DNA of 64,000 nt from Hymenobacter aquaticus (GTDB lineage Bacteria; Bacteroidota; Bacteroidia; Cytophagales; Hymenobacteraceae): NCBI RefSeq assembly GCF_004765605.1, contig NZ_SRLC01000001.1:2232001-2296000 (forward strand), written 5' to 3'. The notes under the pieces were generated by a model. It did not search any database. It worked only from the letters and a program-made list of their open reading frames with translations, and had not been told where the DNA came from. Numbering within the stretch: the first letter of the stretch is position 1; every line of letters starts with the position of its first letter. Below are positions 41,512 to 49,139 of this stretch, one piece after another. The position numbers and the translations under genes were made by a program.

Positions 41512-42753
41512 GTGATAGTACTACACACCGCCGACTGGCACCTGGGCCAGCGTTTTATCAGCGGCCACGAACGGACCGATGAGCACCGCTACTTCCTGGA
41601 GTGGCTGGTGGCGGTAGTGCGCGCGCAGCGGGTGGAAGTGCTGATCATTGCCGGCGACGTTTTTGATACCGGCTCGCCGTCCAATCAGGCCCTGGAGCTG
41701 TATTACTCCTTTCTGCTGAACATGCGCGGCACCGGCTGCCGCGACATTGTGGTGGTGGGCGGCAACCATGACTCCCCGGCCACGCTCAACGCCCCGGCCC
41801 GGCTGCTGCGCCACCTGCGCGTGCACGTGGTAGGCTGCGTGCCCGAGTGTTTCGACGACCAGGTGCTGGTGCTCGACGATGCTGACGGCAAACCCGGCCT
41901 GGTGGTGTGCGCCGTGCCGTTTCTGCGCGACCGGGACGTGCGCCTCTCGGTGCCGGGCGAGTCGGCGGAGGAGCGCGAGGCCCGCATCAAGCAGGGCATT
42001 GCCGACCACTACGCCCGGGTTGCGGAAATCGAGCGGGTGTGGCAGCTCAAGGATCTGGGGCTGCCGGTGCTGGCTACCGGCCACCTCTACGCCGCCGGGG
42101 CCGCCCCTTCCGACTCGGAGCGCACCATTCACGTGGGCAACCTGGGCCAGGTCACGGCCGACCATTTCCCCACCATTTTCGACTACGTGGCCCTGGGGCA
42201 TTTGCACCGGCCGCAGCGCGTGGGCGGGCGGGAGCATATCCGCTACAGCGGCTCGCCCATTCCGCTGTCGTTTTCCGAAGTCGACCATCCCAAGGAAATC
42301 CTGCTGCTCGACTTTGCCGCCGGCAAGCTCCACGGCATTGAGGCGCTGCCCGTGCCCGGCACGCGCCGGCTGGCCCGCTTTCATGGGGCGCTGGACGAAG
42401 TGCTGGCCAGCCTGACGAGCTACGACAACGCGGGCTTTCTGCTGCCCGCCTGGGTGGATGTGGAGGTGCGCTCGGAGCTGACCCAGCTGGAAGTAGCCGA
42501 GCAGCTGCTCAAAACCATCGAGCAGCTCGACCGCCAGCACATTGAGGTGCTGGCCCGCCGCCACTTCCGGCTCGTGACGCTGCGGGCCCTGGGCGAAGAG
42601 GCCACCGACGAGCCGCTTACCCCCAGCCTCGACGATTTCACGGAGCGGGAAGTGTTTGAGCGCCGCCTGGCGGACGAGCCCGAAGCCAGCCGCCCGGAGC
42701 TGCTGGGCGCCTTCGACGAGCTGCTGGAGTGGATGCGCGACGAGCGTTCCTGA
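41512..42753 (+). CDS. sbcD: Exonuclease subunit SbcD
   Basis: 413 residues from GTG 41512 (then IVLHTADWHLGQRF). Calcineurin-like phosphoesterase motifs appear in order: TADWHLG (metal Asp and His), IAGDVFDTGSPSN, VGGNHDSPATL, ATGHLYAAG and ALGHLHRPQ. SbcD is the nuclease of the SbcCD complex, which processes hairpins and blocked DNA ends. Length and order are typical. The start codon and the second codon (ATA) lie within the right terminal repeat of the GxxExxY unit. sbcC follows after 96 bases. Confidence 0.93.
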   Translation: MIVLHTADWHLGQRFISGHERTDEHRYFLEWLVAVVRAQRVEVLIIAGDVFDTGSPSNQALELYYSFLLNMRGTGCRDIVVVGGNHDSPATLNAPARLLRHLRVHVVGCVPECFDDQVLVLDDADGKPGLVVCAVPFLRDRDVRLSVPGESAEEREARIKQGIADHYARVAEIERVWQLKDLGLPVLATGHLYAAGAAPSDSERTIHVGNLGQVTADHFPTIFDYVALGHLHRPQRVGGREHIRYSGSPIPLSFSEVDHPKEILLLDFAAGKLHGIEALPVPGTRRLARFHGALDEVLASLTSYDNAGFLLPAWVDVEVRSELTQLEVAEQLLKTIEQLDRQHIEVLARRHFRLVTLRALGEEATDEPLTPSLDDFTEREVFERRLADEPEASRPELLGAFDELLEWMRDERS

Positions 42754-42849
42754 CTTCCCTACTCCTGATTCCGCTTTATCTTTACTAGCCCGCGGGCCGG
42801 TAGCATTCTTAAGAACAGCGCCTTACCGGCCTGTCAGAGGTATTTTGGC

Positions 42850-45800
42850 ATGAAGATTCTCCGCGTCCGTTTTTACAACCTGAACTCCCTGCGCGGGCAG
42901 CACGAAGTCGACTTTGCGGCCTCTCCCCTGTCCGATGCGGGCTTGTTTGCCATTACCGGCCCCACCGGCGCGGGCAAAACCACCATTCTGGACGCCATTA
43001 CGCTGGCCCTCTACGGCCAGGTGCCCCGCCACGACGGTAGCGGCCCCGAGCAGGTGATGAGCCACGGCACCGGGGAAAGCTGGGCCGAAGTCGAGTTTCA
43101 GGTCAACGACAAGCACTACCGCTCGAAGTGGGGCCAGTACCGGGCACGCAAGCAGCCGGGCGGCAATCTGCAACCCCCCAAAATGGAGCTGAGCGAGCGG
43201 CAGATAGCCGCCGACGGCCAGGAAACGTGGCCGTTTCTGGAAACCTACAAGATGAAGGTGCCGGTGCGCGTAGCCGAGCTCAGCGGCCTGGAATACCGGC
43301 AGTTTCTGCGCTCGGTGCTGCTGGCCCAGGGCGAGTTTACCCGGTTTTTGAAGTCGAGCCCCGGGGAGCGGGCCCAGCTGCTGGAGAAGATTACCGACAC
43401 GCGCAAGTATTCCGACATCTCGAAAGCGGCCTTCGAGAAAGCCAAGCAGGAAGCCCAGCAGGTCGACGTACTGCGGGCCGGCCTGGCGGGCGTCACGCTG
43501 CTCAGCGCTGAGGAAGTAGCGTTTCTGGAAGCCGAAGCAGCCGACTACCAGCGCCAGATTACGACGGCCACGGCCGAGCAGCAGCGCCTGAGTGAGGCCC
43601 AAACCTGGCTGCTGCGCCTGCAGGAGCTCACCGCCCGGCAGCAGCACGGCCAGCAGCGGCTCTTGTCATTGGCCCAGGAAGCGGAGGCATTATCGCCGGT
43701 TCGGCGGCGCGTGAGTCAGCACGAGCAGGCCCTGCCCTTCCGCACGCCCTGGGCTTTGTTGCAGCAGGCCGACCGGCAACTGCACGCCTTACATCAGGAA
43801 GCCGATATGTTGCGCCAGCGGCTGCCGGGGCTCCAGCAGCAGCGGGCCGGCGCGAAGGTGGCCCAAGCTGCCGCCCACCAGGCATACGAAACGGCCGCCG
43901 TGGCCCGGGAAACCCGGGAGCCTCAGCTTCGGGCCGCCGAGCAACTCGACCAAGCCATTGCCCAGCACACCCAGCAGCTCGAGGAGAAGCGCCACGCTTA
44001 CGAGCAGCAAAACAGTGAGTGTAAGCGCCTGACCGAGGAGTTGCGCACCACGGAAGACCGCACCCGGCAGGCTCGCGAAGTGCTTGCCACTACCACTAAA
44101 TGGTTGCAGCAAAACGCGCACCGGGCCGAGATGGTAGACGTATTCGCCGCTTTCACGGGTTTGGTGCAGGACTGGGACCGGCTGCATACGGAAAAGGGTG
44201 AAGCGGATAGACGGGTGGCGCTGCTAGCCCAGCGCCTGACCACGCTGCAGCAGGAAGAGCAGCAGGCCGCCGATGCGGCCCACACCGCTCGCCAGCAGCA
44301 AGCCTCCTGGCAACAGCAGCTGCAGCTGGCCGCCGCCGCCCGCGACGAGCGACTGCGCCAGCTCCACCATCATGTCCAGAACTTACGCCGGGAGCTGGCC
44401 GAGAAGGAAACCCACCGCGAAACTCAGCGCCAGCTGGTACAGGCCCAACAGCTGATTCTGAGCCACGAAGAGGCCCGCCAACAGTTGCGCCCCCACGAGC
44501 CCTGCCCACTCTGCGGGGCCTTGGAACATCCGTATGCGGTTGGGGTACTAGGCTTTACAAACGAAGGCCTGGCCCGGGAACAAGCCAAAGCTGAGTTTCT
44601 TACGCAAGAGGCCCATGCCCTGAATGCCCGCGTGAATCATCTCAACACCTTCCTCAACCTGCTCGAAAATGCCGGTGGCAATCTGCTCCAATCAGCGCCC
44701 GAGGCTCCGCTTCACCTGCTGACCCCGGCGCTGGAAGAAGCCATTCCAGCGGAAAGCCGCAGCCTGGTGCGCCAGCTGAAGGAGCTGGAGCAGCAGCAGG
44801 CCGCCGGCGAAAAGCAGCTGGCCCAGGCCGTGGCTGAGCAGCAGGCAGCGGTGAAGGCCCAGGTCACCGTACGTCACGATTTGCGGGAGGCCCAGCTGCA
44901 GCTCAAAGATGTACACGAGCAGCTGCCAACTGTAGAAAGCCAGCTAAAAAGCCTGTTGAGCAACTTTGAGCTGACTTTTACAGGGGAAAACGGCGCTGCT
45001 ATGCAAGCCCAGCTGCGCCAACTGGAAACTGAGTATAAAACGCGGCAGGCGGAATTCAACAAAGCCAGCGAACAGGTCGAAGTGGGCCTGGCGCTGGTGG
45101 CAAAGCTGACTCAGAACGAGCAAGCAGTGCGGGCCTGGCTTAAAGAAAACAAGCAGGACGTCATCGACCGTTACCAAGCCATTGAGCGGCAGAAAGCCGA
45201 GCGGCAGGCTTTGCTGCAGGATTCTGAGGTGGCCGCGGTGCGGCGGCAGCTGGAGCAGGCCACGCGCGCGGCCGACCAGCTTCGCCAGCAGGCCGATCAG
45301 CATTTTCTGGCCTCCGAAACGGCGTTGCAGGTAGCCACCGAGAGCCTGCGCAAGAGCGAGCAGGAAGCCGCCCGCCAGCGCCGGGAGCACGAGCAGCAGC
45401 ACGCGGCCCTGATTGCCGACCTGCAAACCGCCGGCCTGGCTCCCGACCCCGCCGCCCTGGCCAGCCTGCTGCTGCCCGATACGGAAGTGCGCCGCCTCGC
45501 CGACCAGCTCCAGGCCCACGAGCAGGCCGTGGCCATTACCCAGCAGAACCTGGCCGAAGCCGCCCAGCAGTTTCAGCAGGAGCAAACCCGCAACCTGACC
45601 ACCGAGCCGGCCGAAACGGTGGGCTTTCAGCTGCGCGCTACCAACGAGCTGCTGGCCCAGCTCAACCAGCAGCTCGGGCAGCGGCAGCAGCGCCTGCTCG
45701 ACCACCACCAGGGCCTGGAGCGCCACGCCACCCTGGCCCAGCAGCTGGAAAAGCAGCAGCAGCAGGCCCGGCGCTGGCGGCAGTTGGCCGACCTTATCGG

Positions 45801-46290
45801 CTCGGCCGACGGCAAGAAGTTCAGCGAGTTTGCCCAGGGCCTTACTCTGGCCCGGCTCGTGGAGCTGGCCAACCGTCACCTGCACCGCCTCACCGACCGG
45901 TACCGCATCACGCGCAACCCCGATGAGCACCTGGAGCTGCTGATTGTGGACGAGTACCAGGCCGGCAACAGCCGCACGATGAACTCCCTGTCGGGCGGGG
46001 AAAGCTTCCTGGTGAGCCTGGCCCTAGCCCTGGGCCTGTCGGAGCTGGCGGGCCGCAAAACCCAGATTGACACGCTCTTTATCGACGAGGGCTTCGGCAC
46101 GCTCGACCCCGACACGCTCGAAGTGGCGCTGTCGGCGCTGGAAACGCTGCAGGGCACGGGCAAAACCATCGGCATTATCTCCCACGTCGAGGCCCTAAAG
46201 GAGCGCGTCACGACCCAGATCAACGTGCGCAAGGGCGCCGGTGGCGTCAGTTCGTTGCGCGTCGTGGGGTTTGGCACCGAGGTGGAGTAG
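42850..46290 (+). CDS. sbcC: Exonuclease subunit SbcC (SMC-like ATPase)
   Basis: 1146 residues. The Walker A motif GPTGAGKTTILDAI is at 37-50. A very long Gln/Glu/Ala/Arg-rich coiled coil (about 190-1000) is interrupted by the zinc hook CPLC at 552-555 (HEPCPLCGALEHPYA). The ABC signature LSGGESFLVSLALALG is near 1046 and the Walker B DTLFIDEGFGTLDPDTLE near 1074, followed by the His switch in IISHVEAL. It partners with SbcD encoded upstream. The coiled coil is extremely rich in glutamine. Confidence 0.95.
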   Translation: MKILRVRFYNLNSLRGQHEVDFAASPLSDAGLFAITGPTGAGKTTILDAITLALYGQVPRHDGSGPEQVMSHGTGESWAEVEFQVNDKHYRSKWGQYRARKQPGGNLQPPKMELSERQIAADGQETWPFLETYKMKVPVRVAELSGLEYRQFLRSVLLAQGEFTRFLKSSPGERAQLLEKITDTRKYSDISKAAFEKAKQEAQQVDVLRAGLAGVTLLSAEEVAFLEAEAADYQRQITTATAEQQRLSEAQTWLLRLQELTARQQHGQQRLLSLAQEAEALSPVRRRVSQHEQALPFRTPWALLQQADRQLHALHQEADMLRQRLPGLQQQRAGAKVAQAAAHQAYETAAVARETREPQLRAAEQLDQAIAQHTQQLEEKRHAYEQQNSECKRLTEELRTTEDRTRQAREVLATTTKWLQQNAHRAEMVDVFAAFTGLVQDWDRLHTEKGEADRRVALLAQRLTTLQQEEQQAADAAHTARQQQASWQQQLQLAAAARDERLRQLHHHVQNLRRELAEKETHRETQRQLVQAQQLILSHEEARQQLRPHEPCPLCGALEHPYAVGVLGFTNEGLAREQAKAEFLTQEAHALNARVNHLNTFLNLLENAGGNLLQSAPEAPLHLLTPALEEAIPAESRSLVRQLKELEQQQAAGEKQLAQAVAEQQAAVKAQVTVRHDLREAQLQLKDVHEQLPTVESQLKSLLSNFELTFTGENGAAMQAQLRQLETEYKTRQAEFNKASEQVEVGLALVAKLTQNEQAVRAWLKENKQDVIDRYQAIERQKAERQALLQDSEVAAVRRQLEQATRAADQLRQQADQHFLASETALQVATESLRKSEQEAARQRREHEQQHAALIADLQTAGLAPDPAALASLLLPDTEVRRLADQLQAHEQAVAITQQNLAEAAQQFQQEQTRNLTTEPAETVGFQLRATNELLAQLNQQLGQRQQRLLDHHQGLERHATLAQQLEKQQQQARRWRQLADLIGSADGKKFSEFAQGLTLARLVELANRHLHRLTDRYRITRNPDEHLELLIVDEYQAGNSRTMNSLSGGESFLVSLALALGLSELAGRKTQIDTLFIDEGFGTLDPDTLEVALSALETLQGTGKTIGIISHVEALKERVTTQINVRKGAGGVSSLRVVGFGTEVE

Positions 46291-46294
46291 CGGC

Positions 46295-47368
46295 TTAGCG
46301 CGTGGGTAGCAACTGCCCGGCGGCCTTTATTTCGGGCCACGTCCAGTAGCGGCGGGGCTGCATGGCGGCGTAGCCCTGCTCAAAGAATTGCACGACGGTC
46401 TGCTCCAACACTTCGGGCGAGATGCTGGAGGCGTGGATGGGCCGCTGGTCGGGGTCGGCGTAGCGCTGCGGCTTGGTCAGGCGTTTGCCCTCCAGGCGCA
46501 GCAGCGGCCCGGTGTCGGTGATGCCGTCGAACGTCCAGCGGCGCGGGCTGTGCTCCTGGGCGTTCAGCCGGGCGGCCAATGCATTCAGGGGCAGGCGCGG
46601 CAGCGTGGGCCGCGACTCCAGGTCAATCCAGGTGGTGTATTTGTATTCCAGCTCGTAGCGCTGCCCGTCGTAGATGCTCAGCACGATGTCGGACCCGGTG
46701 GTGGGGCCAAACAGCGCGTAATACGGCAGCGGCTCGGGCGTGCGCACCACCACGAGGCCAATTTCGGGGTAGCGCGTGAGCGTAGTGGCCGGGCTTCGCA
46801 TCACGGCCGTGGCCTGCCGCACCCGTGCGTATTCCGGTTCCCAGGCCGCCTTTCCGCTTTCGGGCCGCCGCACCACGTCGGCGAAGCGGGGCAGAAACCA
46901 GTCGAACTTCTCCGCGCTGGCCTCGTCCTCGCGGCGGCGCAGCACCGGGGCTCCGAAGGGTGGGTAAAACAGCTCCTTTTCCTTGGCGTTCAGCCAGCAG
47001 ACCAGTTGCAGCGCCTGTTCGGCCAGCGGATCAGCCCAGGGCAGCTCCCGAAAGTCGCCGAGCAGGGCCGTGAGCCGCAGCAGGGCCTCGTGGTGCAGAG
47101 CCAGCGCGGGGTGCAGCAAACTCCAGACGCCCACGAAGCCGTCGACATCGAAGTGATTGGCCGTCACGGCCCGGGCGGCCAGGCCGGGCGTGGCCGGCGC
47201 GTGCAGCGCCCGCAACACCGAGCCGGCGCTGGTATCGTCGCGGAGCGGGGCGGGCGTGGGCGCCCCGCGCCAGTGGGCCAGCACCAGGGCGGCCCCATTG
47301 GCGGTACTGTCGACCACGATAGTAGGCTGCTGGCGCAGCTGCTGAAACGGCACGAACTGGTAGGACAT
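46295..47368 (-). CDS. DUF6687-like protein, unknown function
   Basis: 357 residues from ATG 47368 (MSYQFVPFQQLRQQPTIVVD). The N-terminal part has VDSTANGAALVLAHWRGAPT and ANHFDVDGFVGVWSLLHP. The latter resembles the DHH-like D-x-D-G pattern of the DUF6687 group. Further segments: YPEIGLVVVRTPEPLPYYAL and a terminal YWTWPEIKAAGQL. No signal peptide, no membrane helix. It converges with sbcC with a 4-base gap. Function unknown; the DFDG-like motif suggests, without proof, a hydrolase. Confidence 0.65.
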   Translation of the reverse strand: MSYQFVPFQQLRQQPTIVVDSTANGAALVLAHWRGAPTPAPLRDDTSAGSVLRALHAPATPGLAARAVTANHFDVDGFVGVWSLLHPALALHHEALLRLTALLGDFRELPWADPLAEQALQLVCWLNAKEKELFYPPFGAPVLRRREDEASAEKFDWFLPRFADVVRRPESGKAAWEPEYARVRQATAVMRSPATTLTRYPEIGLVVVRTPEPLPYYALFGPTTGSDIVLSIYDGQRYELEYKYTTWIDLESRPTLPRLPLNALAARLNAQEHSPRRWTFDGITDTGPLLRLEGKRLTKPQRYADPDQRPIHASSISPEVLEQTVVQFFEQGYAAMQPRRYWTWPEIKAAGQLLPTR

Positions 47369-47428
47369 ACGGCGGCGGGCAAGAAAAATAAAACGGACGA
47401 TGCCCGGCAAAGCTAGCAGCCGGCCGCT

Positions 47429-47761
47429 CTAGTCCCGGCGCCGCCGATTGGAAATACGCTCGACGCGGCTGCGCCGCACCCAGTGCAGATACTTCTGCAG
47501 CTCGGGGGCCGCCTGCAGGGCCTCAACCGTGGAATAGCGGCGGGCCAGCTCCCGGTTGGAAAACATCAGGTGCACGGTGCTGTGGCAAGGCTGGCACAAC
47601 GCCACCGTGGGGCCGTACCGGCCGCCTTCTTCCCGGGGTACCAAATGGTGGCGCGATACCGACCCTACCTCCCGCAGGCACAGCTCACAGCAGGGTTCCG
47701 CCGGTTTTTTTTCTGGCCCGGGGCCGGGTAGCACTAGCCGCCGGTTACGCCGCCGCGCCAT
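47429..47761 (-). CDS. HNH endonuclease
   Basis: 110 residues. CCELCLREVGSVSRHHLVPR and LCQPCHSTVHLMFSNRELA carry the two CxxC zinc pairs, the general-base His pair in RHHLVP and the H-x-x-x-H end of the HNH beta-beta-alpha-metal fold. The N-terminus is strongly basic (MARRRNRRL), as is the C-terminus (SRVERISNRRRRD), consistent with DNA binding. Stand-alone HNH proteins of this size are common and mostly uncharacterised; it lies next to the sbcDC genes but on the other strand. Confidence 0.85.
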   Translation of the reverse strand: MARRRNRRLVLPGPGPEKKPAEPCCELCLREVGSVSRHHLVPREEGGRYGPTVALCQPCHSTVHLMFSNRELARRYSTVEALQAAPELQKYLHWVRRSRVERISNRRRRD

Positions 47762-48025
47762 AATACAAAGAAAGGCAATACGTTGGAGGGCAAATCTCTG
47801 GCACGCTTTTTATAAACGGACAACGACGAGAAATAAAAAAAGATGTTGCATCTGCATTCAATTTAATTCTATATTTGATTGCGGGTATGGAGTAAATACC
47901 CTTCAGCGCTGACATTTACTCGCTTTAAGGACTTCTACGGCAAGGGGTGCTTTTCCGCCTTTTATCGTTAAAGTCCTATTCAAGACCTTTTTCGTTCTGC
48001 ACATTAACCCTTTTTCCATACACAC

Positions 48026-48472
48026 ATGCGTGACTTTACTCCCAGTTCTTCACTTCGCCTTTCGCACCTGCTGCGCGCCGCCGGCCTGGTGTTAGCCTTG
48101 TTGGTACTGACGCCAACGACTTCGCGCGCCCAAACCTGGCTGGTTTCAACCGACGGCTACATCAAGATGGGCGTTATGGATAAGTTCGGCCAGTTGGGAG
48201 CGTACACCGCGCGCTTCGTGGTGACGAGCCAGACGACCGGCAAGGCCTATATCCTGGTCAAGCAGATTGCCAAAGGCCAGAACGGCATCGACGTGGTATT
48301 CCCCTCCGAGCCTTCCGACCCGGATTATTTCCAGACCGAATCGGGGGAAGCCGCCAAGGGCACGCCCGGGCGCTACACCTGGGAATGCCAGGTAGCCGGC
48401 AAGAAAGTAGTGGGGGGGCGGTTCAACTTCCCCGAAGTAGGCAACGACGTAACCGTGGTGGACAAGCGGTAA
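48026..48472 (+). CDS. Secreted hypothetical protein
   Basis: 148 residues with a clear signal peptide (LLRAAGLVLALLVLTPTTSRA, then QTWLVS). The mature domain is a small beta-rich unit (DGYIKMGVMDKFGQLGAYTA, FVVTSQTTGKAYILVKQI, GRYTWECQVAGKKVVGGRF). No family recognised. The gene is preceded by an AT-rich 260-base region and followed by a terminator, so it is probably a monocistronic unit. Confidence 0.75.
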   Translation: MRDFTPSSSLRLSHLLRAAGLVLALLVLTPTTSRAQTWLVSTDGYIKMGVMDKFGQLGAYTARFVVTSQTTGKAYILVKQIAKGQNGIDVVFPSEPSDPDYFQTESGEAAKGTPGRYTWECQVAGKKVVGGRFNFPEVGNDVTVVDKR

Positions 48473-48500
48473 AGCGCTTGACCAGTTCCGAGTTTTCTGC

Positions 48501-48536
48501 AAAGCCCGCCCTGCTACCCGCAGCGGCGGGCTTTTT
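48501..48536 (+). terminator. Rho-independent terminator
   Basis: AAAGCCCGCC (48501-48510) pairs with GGCGGGCTTT (48525-48534), with an inner CTGC/GCAG extension, then TTC. It lies 29 bases after the secreted protein's stop. Confidence 0.87.
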
Positions 48537-48646
48537 CTTGTCTGGCAGCCGCGCCCTTGCCACCCGGCTTTGCGTATACTGGCTACCGACCGGGCCCAGC
48601 CGGGCTCCCCGCCTTCCTTTTCCTCACTGCTTAACCCGTAGCAGCC

Positions 48647-48952
48647 ATGCCTAAGAAATCATTCAGCGAGCTTATCAACAGTCCGGGCATGCCGGTGCTG
48701 GTCGACTTTTACGCCGACTGGTGCGGGCCCTGCAAAACCATGGCCCCGATTCTGGAGCAGGTGGCTTCCCAGCACCAGGGCAAGCTCAAAGTCATTAAGA
48801 TTGACGTGGACAAGAACCCGGCCGTGGCCCAGCAGTTTCGGGTGCAGGGCATTCCCACCCTGATTCTGTTCCACAAGGGCCAGCCGGTGTGGCGGCAGTC
48901 GGGGGTGGTGCCGGCCCAGCAGCTCAGCCAAACGGTGCAGACTTACCTGTAG
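48647..48952 (+). CDS. trxA: Thioredoxin
   Basis: 101 residues, the usual length. VDFYADWCGPCKTMAPILEQ carries the redox WCGPC at about residues 27-31, and GIPTLILFHKGQPVWRQSG contains the cis-Pro segment. No signal peptide, so cytosolic. It may be one of several paralogs in the genome, so the symbol is a family name. Alone between a terminator upstream and the TonB receptor promoter downstream. Confidence 0.93.
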   Translation: MPKKSFSELINSPGMPVLVDFYADWCGPCKTMAPILEQVASQHQGKLKVIKIDVDKNPAVAQQFRVQGIPTLILFHKGQPVWRQSGVVPAQQLSQTVQTYL

Positions 48953-49107
48953 CAGGCAACCTTTCCCGCCTTCTCCGACTCTATTCCGGAGTGCCGCTTC
49001 TAGCCCGCTGCCCCAGCGGGGCCGGGCCGGGTGCGGTAATTCACTCATCAACAGGTAGTAGTCGTAAACTATCCGCTTTTAATCGGGGTTGGGCAGGCTA
49101 AGCTGAC

Positions 49108-49115
49108 TACCTTTG
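49108..49115 (+). promoter_or_regulatory. -7 box TACCTTTG before the TonB receptor gene
   Basis: It matches TAnnTTTG 25 bases before the ATG at 49140. A TTGG 16 bases upstream is a little close for a -33 element. Confidence 0.45.
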
Positions 49116-49139
49116 TGTTAGCTCGTTCTGTTTGCCCCA

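Larger units (their letters stand above)
40864..41517. mobile_element. Putative GxxExxY insertion unit with imperfect terminal inverted repeats
   Basis: The left end (40864-40906, TATCACAGATGACGCCGATT...) and the reverse complement of the right end (about 41473-41517, TATCACAGATTTACGCTGAT...) share the first ten bases exactly and about 70-75% over 44 bases, with one indel. Between them are a terminator hairpin and the low-GC GxxExxY gene. The ends overlap the 3' codons of the MBL-rhodanese gene and the GTG start of sbcD. No target duplication was identified. Confidence 0.55.
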
